Below, piece after piece: positions 55,451-64,000 of a stretch of 64,000 nucleotides of DNA. The first letter of the stretch is position 1, and each line of letters starts with the position of its first letter. The translations under genes and the position numbers were made by a program. Location: assembly GCF_000699445.3 (NCBI RefSeq), contig NC_067196.1, positions 83,442,364 to 83,506,363 on the forward strand, read 5' to 3'. Source of the DNA: Schistosoma haematobium (Eukaryota > Platyhelminthes > Trematoda > Strigeidida > Schistosomatidae). The notes under the pieces are model-generated. The model searched no databases. It was not told where the DNA came from and saw only the letters and a program-made list of their open reading frames with translations.

Positions 55451-56686
55451 GCCAACCAGATTAAACAAACTAATCAATCAAAATCACATAATAAAAGCTC
55501 AGACGAGAAAGACTGAAGAAAACAAAGTGTGGTCAAAAGAAATCTGAACAAAGGTTAAAATACATGACAGGGAAAAGAAACAAATAAATGACTGTACTGT
55601 CCAATAAAAATGCTGTGAAGGGATTGTCAGCGTTCTCTTTCCGTTACTACTACTAATTCCAATAGTATCACTTACTTTTTCCAAACCGGCGTAAGAGGAA
55701 AAACCTGTAAACCTTATGTCTGACGAATCAGTACTTGACAAAGTCAAAAGTTCATCTTCTGAACTATACGTTTCTTATCCACGAATATCACTGTTATTGT
55801 TTGATTTTGTGTGACAACGGTATGCCAACCTTAAGACTGGCTGATATAAAAGGTATTATACCCATATAGACCGAAAAGTCAACACTGTTCCCGTCAGTAT
55901 GATATGCCAAGAAGAAAATCGAAAGTTTCGTGTGTTCAGGCGTCTAATATTCTATCTGACACACAATCAAATACTGGTCGCTACAGTAGAGATATAATAC
56001 AATTATAAAACTCTCTTGCTCAAACTGAAAATGAACTTTACCACTCAGCACCCTACATGCATATACGCGCCGTGAAAAATGAGAAACACCTCGAACAACT
56101 CATTAAAGTCAAAGTCTGTTAGAGGTTGTATCTAAAGAAGTAACAAAAAGAGCAATGTCTTCCTACGATGCAGTTGTATACAATCTCATTAACCACACCC
56201 CCTAATGAGCTGACCTAACAGCTTTCCAGCGTCGTGTAAGAATACATGAACTGATTGGAACTCATGGTCGAGTTACAGCAAATGACCAACTAGGGGGAGT
56301 TCGCAATACTGTGAAACGTTAAAAGCACATGTACAATTAGTATGATATGAGTACACAAATGACAGCTCACTCTGTAGATCTAGATTGGTCTAGAGATCAT
56401 AAATCTTTGGATTAGATACGGACCCCTGACTGACACCGAAAACTGCTACATTTCTAATCCCAATCCAGACTATTGGCGTAGTAAATTACTTGAATATAAG
56501 CCATGTGACAACACGTATCCAAACAAACCTAATTACGTAAAAACTAGTCCTCTTAAACGTATTACACAGAATGACCCGAAAGAACTTGAATTCATATCTC
56601 AAACACGAAGAAACTCCCCAGCCCCAGCAAAGAAGGATAGAAAAACTATTTTGCAAATGACAATACACTTTGATAATAATAATATA
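55451..56686. other. No gene seen
   Basis: About 1.2 kb of unassigned sequence. Short ORFs show no motif. Confidence 0.3.
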
Positions 56687-57250
56687 TTTCTGCAATAGCA
56701 GTTACATGCCATTTTTACAGGCATGATTTATAAATTGCAAGATTTATTGTCTCACAGTATTCATGTTAAAGAAATTTAGTCTATAAAAGTGAATATCAGT
56801 TCATTCCTTCAGATATACTGAGTAAACTTCAAAATATTCTCCAAAGTGGCATCGCCTCCACGTTACACACGAGATTCAGTCTTAGCATAATTGTGTTAGG
56901 ATTTTGGTCGCACAATGCAACTTTTTAAGTTTATAGTTGTCATAAAGTAGACTTGTAGAACGCTTGGTGTGAACCATGACCTTGGGAAAACTCGTACGTC
57001 TAGTTTGTTCCAGATGTCAGAAGTTCCATACCTGTGCCCTCAGAGCAAGATTCTGAAAAAAAAACGAAACCGAGGAGCAGCCAGGCACTCGGATATGAAC
57101 AACAAACAGTGCTTAACATTTTGTAGTGGAACAGACAGAGGTATGATAAAATATTAGATTAAATTCGTACTAACCCTTGTAGCTAAAGTGAAATATGATC
57201 AGAGGCTACAGATGAGAGAATGCAGTAATAAAGAACAATGAGTTGTGATA
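56687..57250 (+). repeat. 0.55-kb repeat, left direct copy
   Basis: Aligns with 60141-60685. Anchors are ATTTCTGC, CCATTTTTACAG, CATGAT, CTCCAAAGTGGCATCGC, ATTGTGTTAGGATT, GTCATAAAGTA, and GAGAATGCAGTAATAAAGAAC. Internally it has a small deletion. It contains no ORF of note. The two copies flank the Gypsy gag-pol remnant but do not border a primer-binding site, so they are not obviously its LTRs. Confidence 0.75.
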
Positions 57251-58126
57251 TTTACCAAGGTGGAGCAAATTCGAATGAAGGAAGGGAAGCCAATAGTCAT
57301 TAACACCGTCTGTCATGTTTCCGGCCCTTCTCTTTTTTACCTCTCTTGTTGAGTACCCTCGTGGAATAAAACCGAAAATATATACGATTTTAGATGTTGA
57401 GGTAAGAGTCCTTCTTGTTAGGGATTTGGATCGCGAGTACTTTCCATCTTCTCAGATGTTGAAACTCAGCTAAAAAGAATAAAATGAACAAAAACCGTTC
57501 CTGAAGCGCCGAATCAGTATTATCTAAGGGCAGTACTTTATAGAAAAGGAACACTGTTTGTTAAGGAGGAGTGACTTTGCTGCATTATATAAAAGAGGAA
57601 CCGTCATACCAGGGGAAAATGGTTTTCGCAAGTGTAGAGTCAGAACAAGAGTATAGATGTTGGAATTTTTCTTGGTGCTCCTGGAGACCGTTCTTATTCT
57701 CATGACATTTGAGACATACATTAGTTCATGATAATTCTGATGAAAAAAGCAATTTTATTCATGTCCTAAACTCCCTGCAAAGTCAGAAGCCATCACAACA
57801 ACGTTATTCACACTTAGATATCTCTCTGCTTTGTAGGAGTGAAGATATGCAGAGGAGGTATTATGAGAACAGATGTAAGTAAAAAACAAAACAGCTGGTA
57901 TCTCAACGGTGATTTTGTAACAGCTTAGGTTGATTGGTTAGGAGTTGACCGAAAACAAAATAATGTCGGAACATTATTTTTCAACTATTTATTAACTTCC
58001 TTATTTTATGTATGCATCATATTTCCTATTAATTTATATTGGATGTCAAAAACTGCAAGCTTGAAACTATAACCACGCTGCCTACCTGTTCTGTCCCGCA
58101 ATCTGAATAAGGGGACATTTGTTGTA
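57251..58126. other. No gene seen (short SINE-like piece at 57925-57957)
   Basis: Unassigned. GGTTAGGAGTTGACCGAAA at 57940-57957 resembles the SINE-like remnant at 27.45 kb. The 3' end and 3' LTR of the Gypsy element would be expected here but were not found. Confidence 0.3.
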
Positions 58127-58468
58127 TCAGATAACCTTGGATTTTTGGCAGTTGACACAGGAGTGTGCCAACTCCTTCACGTCTTTCTTCATACCAGGCC
58201 AGCAAAACCGCTCTGCTATAAGCTTGATGGTTGCACGAACACCTGGATGAGAAGGTTTGTGAAACGTATTGAAGACGTTGCGTCGATAATATTTCGGCAC
58301 GATTGGGCGACCCCTACCTGTAGATATATCACAAAGTGCCGTTACCTTACCTGTTCCTATCTGTTTGATGCGTAGCTTGAGGGTTGTAGACGATAACTCG
58401 TGCTGAAGATCAGTGTCTTCTTTTTGAAGACTGGAGTTAATCTGCAAACAGATAAAGAAGTTACTCAA
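58127..58468 (-). pseudogene. Gypsy integrase N-terminal (HHCC zinc) domain fragment
   Basis: The 113-codon frame contains FHKPSHPGVRATIKLIAERFCWPGM, then KDVKELAHSCVNCQKSKV. This is the His-x-His...Cys-x2-Cys zinc-binding domain that opens retroelement integrases, with the usual W-P-G-M spacing. The preceding residues DLQHELSSTTLKLRI look like upstream linker. The catalytic core (DDE) is missing because the frame ends at 58127 and nothing similar follows. Confidence 0.85.
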
Positions 58469-58599
58469 ACAGATGAATTGGTGTTTCCGTTTAATAGCCT
58501 CGTTTGCGCGTATCGATGGTTAAATTGCGGTGCTGTAGGAGGTCCATACCAATGATTGGCATGGAAACACTTGCAACAACAAAGATCCAGTGAATGGGT

Positions 58600-58920
58600 T
58601 TATGTAAACATTTTGCCATATGTAGCGATAGGATTCCCGTTTGCCGCCTGTAGATTCAAAACCGATTCGTGAAGCCGGTCGTTAGGATTCGCTGGGAGAA
58701 CGCTGACTTCTGCGCCAGTGTCGACGAGGTAGCGAACTCTCGTTGTCACATCTGTGACGTATAACAGACGGCTATGTTCGCCGGCTACGGTTGCCGTTAA
58801 CGCGTGCCGTCTGGGAAATTTCCCGAATTGTTTTTCGTGATGGGCGATTTTGAGTTGGAAAAATTGTAGGGTTTTCTGCAATTTCTGAAGGACTTTCCAT
58901 ACTGGTTGTGATACCAGCAC
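58600..58920 (-). pseudogene. Gypsy retropepsin (aspartic protease) fragment
   Basis: The active-site motif DTGAEVSVLPA is intact within RYLVDTGAEVSVLPANPNDRL, followed by NLQAANGNPIATYG, the second conserved stretch. Upstream, HHEKQFGKFPRRH and ATVAGEHSRLLYVTD form the domain's start. Aspartic proteases of this type cut the Gag-Pol polyprotein. The frame stops before any RT. The interval to the integrase piece (58469-58599) is far too short for RT and RNase H, so about 1.5-2 kb has been deleted. Confidence 0.85.
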
Positions 58921-59021
58921 CAGTCGGGGTTATCAGTCTCTCATAGTCTAGAGAGAGATCGCTTACGTGAAGTGCTGCTTCGCGGTGTGTTTAACCGTTT
59001 ACGGTCGTTACGAAATTTAAG

Positions 59022-59279
59022 TTAACATGTAAGTGTATGACATAACTCTGTTTGAATAAGTTTGTATAAGAAAAATTGTTTGAATAGGCCATCATCGAAG
59101 GTTTTTTGGCCGATAACATCACTAGTAAACATGCTAGGTGTTATGTACCCGTTGAATTCGCGCGCTAGTGCCTTGAATACTGCGAGGAGTTGTGCACGTG
59201 TGTCGTTCACGCCGTGCTCGTAAAAGTTGGCTTCTGAGTAGCAAAACCAGGCTTCGATGTTGTCTGGCCAGAAGGGCAT
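59022..59279 (-). pseudogene. Gypsy gag (capsid N-terminal) fragment
   Basis: The frame starts MPFWPDNIEAWFCYSEANFYEHGVNDTRAQ (shown as two motifs: WPDNIEAWF and EANFYEHGVNDTRAQ), continuing with LAVFKALAREFNGYITPSMFTS. The pattern W-x(n)-W-F-x-x-x-E-A-x-F-x-x-x-x-V-x-x-x-x-x-Q is typical of retrotransposon Gag. The reading frame decays after about residue 60. The nucleocapsid part is absent before the protease begins. Confidence 0.75.
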
Positions 59280-59500
59280 CAGTTAGAGTGAAGGTGGGGA
59301 CATAGTCTTTAGCTTAAGTACTTTGAGTGTCTGTTCAGTCATTGGGAAATATGAAGTACGAGAATGAACGAGTGAAATATATATATATATATATCCAAAA
59401 ACACGGGAAAAATATCACAATGTATAAAAAATTAAAAGAAGGCAATGATATATAAAATCCCAAAAACGAACAGACTAACAGTTTACAATTTGGTGTACTA

Positions 59501-59520
59501 GATCACCTTAGGCTCGCCAA
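59501..59520 (-). promoter_or_regulatory. Candidate tRNA primer-binding site
   Basis: The minus strand reads TTGGCGAGCCTAAGGTGATC, with the TGG start expected of a site complementary to a tRNA 3' CCA end. It lies directly after the CA end of the candidate LTR. Confidence 0.5.
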
Positions 59521-59752
59521 TGAAGATGCCACAGGTTTTCGGAGTTTGACAACGCTTTAACCAGTAACACCTAATATGAATCGTACCCACCAAGTGAAAT
59601 CAAAAGACAGGAGCGAGGAGGTTTGAAGATATACTTAATAGGCTATAAATATATCGAGGATCGTCTGATCTAATCTGGCTAGCGACTGTAGGGGTTGTTG
59701 AGCACGGCGTTCCCACTCGTGATCTGGTGTGAATGCATGACCTAGCGCCGTC
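59521..59752 (-). mobile_element. Candidate 5' LTR of the Gypsy element
   Basis: The minus strand starts TGACGGCGCTAGGTCATGC at 59752 and ends GTGGCATCTTCA at 59521, giving TG...CA ends, about 232 bp. It is followed by a primer-binding-like site and, 220 bp later, by gag. The matching 3' LTR was not found to the left, so the element is one-sided or deleted. The LTR start could lie elsewhere. Confidence 0.5.
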
Positions 59753-60140
59753 AGCTAGGTGAGTCCATTAACACTAATGTGGTCAGCATCCAATGTCGAA
59801 AAATTACAGAGCTATTTATTGTGGGGATTTATTTACCGCTACATTCTGTAAGCACTGGTCTAGCTTCTTCTATAGATAAAACTAGGGGTACCTACCAGCA
59901 CGAAATATGCTCCTATTGGGACAGACCCCTAGTAAAACCCAATTATCACAATAGGAAAAGTATTCTTATTAGTTAATGAACTCTATTTTACCACAAATAA
60001 GGTAGGGTAACTTTACTTCATCGAAAATGAGCAATCAATAAGAAAATAATAATTATAGAAGAAATGTAATCAAATATAGCAAACCTTCGTAAAACAGTTA
60101 GGAAGTGTGAGTTAAAATCAACCTTATAATATAATAATAT
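59753..60140. other. No gene seen
   Basis: Unassigned flank between the Gypsy element and the 0.55-kb repeat. Confidence 0.3.
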
Positions 60141-60685
60141 AATACATTTCTGCCAGAGCAGGTACACGCCATTTTTACAGACATGATCTATGGGTTACGA
60201 CATTATTTTGCTTACAATACGCTTCCAAAGTAGGGTTGTTAAATAAATGAAAACAATAGGAACAAAAGGCAATACATTCATACAGATGTCCTGGAGTGTC
60301 AATGATTTGGTTTGTGTTTGCAGATTTAAAAATATTGCTCCAAAATGGCATCGCATCCACGTCGCACGCTCGGTTGGAACCCGGCAGTATTGTGTTAGAA
60401 TTCTGGTCGTGCTAAGTATTTATGCAACACAACGTTTTAAGTTTAAGGTTGCCATAAAGTAAATTTATAGAGCACTTGGTATGAGCCGTGACCTTAAAAA
60501 ACACATTCGTCAATTCTGGTCCAGGAGTCGAAAGCTCCGTAGTTGCGCACTGTGAACGTGATGCTGAAAGAAAGAGGGGTGAAATGTGGCTAGGGCCTCC
60601 AGATATGAGAATGCAGTAATAAAGAACAGTGAGTCGTGATATTAAACAAGTTGGAGTAGGTTCAAATTATTGAAAGGAAGTCTAA
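60141..60685 (+). repeat. 0.55-kb repeat, right direct copy
   Basis: Direct partner of 56687-57250 and inverted partner of 55100-55255. This is the most complete copy. It includes CTTCCAAAGTAGGGTTG and TAAATAAATGAAAACAATAGG, which the 56.7-kb copy lacks. Confidence 0.75.
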
Positions 60686-61437
60686 GTTAAGGAATAAGGA
60701 GGGGTGTTTATTAGAACTGAATGTGTACCAAGAGAGTAAAGTGTTAAGAAACACTTATAACTATATCTTTTATTGTCTGATTTTGTCTTAGTCTTTTCAT
60801 CTAATGCCAGCCACAAGGTTCTAATGTAAAGGTACGAGTTAACATGTTTTAGGTTGTGTAAGTAGAATAGCTAATCCAGCATAAAATTGGGAACATGAGT
60901 CTGAACAGTGAGCGCAAAATCAGCCCCAGTATAACTGATTGATTGCTTCTTTCTCAGTCATAAAGAGCCTTATACAAACAAAATGTTTTGTCCCATAAAC
61001 ATGGGTGGATTGAAGTCATCGCCATCAATGCTTGCTGGTCAGTAACTCCACCCTCTTTCCTTTTGTGATGTTAGGCTCATTCAAGCTTACTTTTAAATAA
61101 ATATTATACCTCACACGACGCTCTGCGTTTCACATACTGTTATGCGGTGGGAACAACCATTTCACTATGTATCAACCAAAGTGGCAACCGCCAAAAAGCA
61201 GTGTTAAGTAAAACAAAGCTCTGATGTTGATTATAGATGTTCAAAATAATAATCATAAGCATAAAATATCGTTATAACTTACACTGTTTATACTTACTGA
61301 AACAACCCTATCTAAAATTGGAGCCACAGATAAGGAGACGCTAAATCAAAGGATGAAACAATAGTAATATTGAACAGGGCCAACAATGCTAATACTTCAG
61401 CTGTATTAACATGCTTCAGGATCCGGGAATCAAGTAA
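60686..61437. other. No gene seen
   Basis: Unassigned AT-rich sequence. Confidence 0.3.
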
Positions 61438-61561
61438 TCCTCTTTTATTGTTAACATACCTAGGTTCCTGCCTGGAGGATTTGGTGATCCCCTGCTACTA
61501 GACACGGAAGCCTGTTAAGCGAAAGCTTCGTCTATTCCGTCCACAACCATTTGAACCATTT
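61438..61561 (+). repeat. 125-bp repeat, partner at 51.2 kb
   Basis: See the entry at 51215. The two copies differ at only a handful of positions. Confidence 0.85.
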
Positions 61562-62617
61562 GTATGTATTCCCAGAACAATAACTGAAGGGAATTCAAGT
61601 TTCATGATTGCATTATTAACTCAAGACATTTAAACTTGTGTTAGAGCTTTCGAGGAATAGTGATCTAGAGAGAACTATAATGAATTTTGCTTGAATAAAA
61701 AGTTGCCCTAATAAAAGGGCTATAGTTATGGTTATAGAGCTATAGCTATATAATGACTAGCTTCGCATAGAAAATTTTTAGAATGAAGTTCATTGGGCTT
61801 CGAAAGTCATTATTTGCAAACAATGGCTCAGAGGAATATATTTCAGTTTTCAAATTGACGGAAAAGTCAATCAAATGACATTGTAGCGTGGTGTCGAGTC
61901 GAGATTAACTATGAACACCGCTGCCAAGAAACACGTGCCAGATAAATCAGAAGGCGAAGGTTGAACGTAACCAAATAAATCCATAAAATCCCCGAGAAGC
62001 CAAATATCAGAAGGCAGTTAATGGACCAAGTCGAGATATATTTGCTGGCGATCTCGTGGTATCGAAAGGATACCGAGATCGTGCCAGGATACAAGCTCGG
62101 TTACAGAACGTAACCGAATTCGCGCGAAGTCACAATCAAAGTGTAAGAATAAGAATGGAAGCACAATATAGCTGTCATTAGCACAGTCAAACAAAAGCAC
62201 ATTAAAACAAGCACTGGTACAGTTGGTTATAATAATAATTGTTTTTATTAAACCAGTCGTGTTCTCGTGATAAATGTAAGCCACTACAACATTATTAGAG
62301 ATATAATGGACATGACAAAATCATACGAGACTGTCTTTTAATTGCTTTTAATGGTTGGAGATAGTGACTAAGAGGAATATTACTGTTTATAGGTCAAGGT
62401 AGGGAATAGAATAATTTTAAGGTGGTGATTTTGAAGGGAATGTGGTCTTTTCATGCCTGATCCTAACTTGACATTCAGCCGATTGCCTTCTAATGATAGT
62501 GTTCATTAAGACTAAACAGGTCAATGTCTGTGTTGAACGGTAAAAAAACTGTGGATTTGAAATAACATGACGAAATAGCACTAATCCCAACAAGCCTAGA
62601 ACTTTGACAAGACGCAA
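61562..62617. other. No gene seen
   Basis: About 1 kb. Short minus-strand ORFs at 61909-62617 carry no retroelement motif that could be recognised, although they lie next to a gag fragment. Confidence 0.3.
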
Positions 62618-63100
62618 TCAAGAGCTCAACTTTGAAGTACTCAGTATGAAATTGCATTTTATTATTATGATAGTTTTAAGAAACCATAAAACATTTAACT
62701 GTACAATACATTTATTAGTTATACACCTCAGCTGCACATGAAGTTGATCACCAAAATTGCATTTGACAGCTTGATTTTTCGTTTCAGGGATAAATTCTCT
62801 AAACTTTTTGTTATTCTGACGAATCATCTTATGAGATGTTGCTCTTTCAAAACATTCGAAACTAATACACTTTACGTGACTTAATAGTAGTTTTCTGAGA
62901 GATGCATAAGGAAGTAACATAGGCTTTTCTGGAAATTCCAAAGTTTTTAGTAAGCTATAGGCATCCTTTCGGATGAATGTGAGGAAATGAGCAACAATTT
63001 TATCATCCTTCACATCTTTCTTGGTCATACTCCAGATTTCAAACATTTCCACGTATTTATAGAAAACTTCAGAATTTTGAATGTATATCCAACTGTTCAA
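62618..63100 (-). pseudogene. Gypsy-type gag (capsid) fragment, second element
   Basis: The 160-codon frame reads like a retrotransposon capsid: YVEMFEIWSMTKKDVKDDK, then IVAHFLTFIRKDAYSLLKTL with EFPEKP, then LRKLLLSHVKCISFECFERATSHKMIRQNNKKFREFI, and KCNFGDQLHVQLR. This follows the F-x-x-W...K...F...G-x-x-A-Y-x-L-L...R-F-x-x-x-x-Q-x-x-x-E-x-x-x-x-F order of Ty3/Gypsy Gag. The frame then runs into unrelated AT-rich sequence (VLWFLKTIIII), so the nucleocapsid and pol are missing. It is a different family from the gag at 59.0 kb. Confidence 0.75.
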
Positions 63101-63124
63101 TTACATGCTCCTTCGCGACATCAA

Positions 63125-63292
63125 TATGATGATTAAAAGTATTTGAATTATTGTACCAACTAAGAATCCCCGCAATAGCTCAATTTAAGCTAGATAGAAC
63201 TAAATGAACACAAATGAACGTATTGTATTTGGAATTCGAAATCAGGCATGCATCAAGTACAAAAGAATAATTAGTTCATACAAACATCATAC
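63125..63292 (+). repeat. Interspersed repeat, partner of the copy at 4.8 kb
   Basis: Direct match to 4765-4926 with moderate divergence. It begins 25 bp beyond the gag fragment's start codon, so it may be part of the leader of that Gypsy element. Confidence 0.6.
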
Positions 63293-64000
63293 TTACCTTA
63301 GTTTGAGGACCATTAAAACTTTAGAGTTTTTTATATATATTTTATTTCAACTTGATACTCCATAGTATCGCACACCATTAATACCACATGGAACTGAAGT
63401 TAAGAGATTGAGATCCTGTAGAAATTATGATACATTTTAGTTATTAGTCCACATTTTTTTACTACACATATCATTTGGAACGACTTTTATAAACTTTTAT
63501 CACACACCAATTATCTGACTATCGCACGTCATGATTATATCTTCCATAGTGAAAACGACATATGAACTGTAAAACTTGTAGTTAAAATGAAAACTGAAGT
63601 GAAGGAGAATACAGGTGAGGGCAGCTGAATTAAATTTAGCTCATAATTACAGAGTTACTTGGTAAAATAGAAAAACCATACTATATTTCTTAGTTTGCAA
63701 AATGTTCAATAATTGTCTCGAACTTCATTGTTCTTGCATTTCCATACTAATTGCTTTCTATTCCCGCTCTTCCTTTCTTGATCTCCCCCATCTTCTGCTG
63801 CCAGACGTTACATTCCTGACTCGTGTCATATACTACTTATATCAATATAAGTAGCACGCACCACATAACGAATACAGTTTTAGAATATAGAAAATCATAA
63901 ACTCAAAGCTGACACAAACTAATTTGAGTAATGTTGTCAATTTCGTCTTAAGTGAATTAAAAAGTGGGATAAGTAATGAGACTTTATTTCTTGATCTGAA
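63293..64000. other. No gene seen
   Basis: Unassigned AT-rich sequence to the window edge. Confidence 0.35.

Noticed and set aside
56687..60685. The 0.55-kb direct repeats as LTRs of the Gypsy element
   Set aside because: Neither copy borders a primer-binding or polypurine site, a third copy is inverted, and a better LTR candidate with adjacent primer site lies at 59521-59752.

Overview
The window looks like AT-rich, repeat-dominated genomic DNA of a blood fluke (genus Schistosoma). The reasons are an Smα-type SINE with its hammerhead ribozyme at 6.6 kb, several relatives of that tRNA-headed, ribozyme-bearing SINE class, RTE- and CR1-like non-LTR elements, Penelope-like elements with GIY-YIG ends, and Ty3/Gypsy gag-pol remnants of a kind familiar from schistosomes. 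Species cannot be decided by eye. There is no bacterial-style gene packing, no rRNA or genuine tRNA gene, and no CRISPR array.

Only one host gene can be assembled with confidence. It is a four-exon, 219-codon A20/AN1 zinc-finger gene (ZFAND5/6 family) on the minus strand, 46745-50901. All three introns are GT-AG and phase 1, and both zinc fingers have complete ligand sets. A LINE-derived short element sits antisense in its second intron. Downstream (43832-45944, minus) lies a weaker candidate: two phase-compatible, hydrophobic exons of an unrecognised membrane protein.

Layout. 0-5 kb: RTE reverse transcriptase running off the left edge, decayed hammerhead SINEs, an RTE tail and a half-LINE copy. 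5-9 kb: inverted repeat, (AT)n, Smα SINE, RTE pseudogene. 9.3-12 kb: a Penelope-like GIY-YIG fragment with a 15-bp target duplication, then an RTE RT with one in-frame stop. 12-20.5 kb: SINEs, RTE pieces, a 78-bp-arm palindrome and a nearly full-length degenerate Penelope-like ORF (minus). 22-22.7 kb: RTE tail split by a 383-bp solo LTR. 24-27.5 kb: CR1-like RT remnants and an inverted SINE dimer. 29-35 kb: LTR candidate, two further tRNA-headed SINEs, and the best-preserved hammerhead ribozyme (34796-34851, minus). 37-41.7 kb: RTE endonuclease, Gypsy RNase H, a SINE, and an internally deleted LINE that explains the half-LINEs. 43-51 kb: the gene-bearing segment. 52-54.8 kb: CR1-like element. 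55-63.3 kb: a 0.5-kb repeat family, a Gypsy element lacking its RT, and a second Gypsy gag.

The most interesting theme is ribozyme-bearing short retroelements. At least ten copies of one SINE family are visible. They share a pol III A/B box and a compact hammerhead with a four-base loop on helix III. One copy keeps every core nucleotide and paired stems, and the others show graded core decay. A second theme is a non-autonomous element made from the two ends of a LINE. Two short copies and a longer intermediate occur in this same window.
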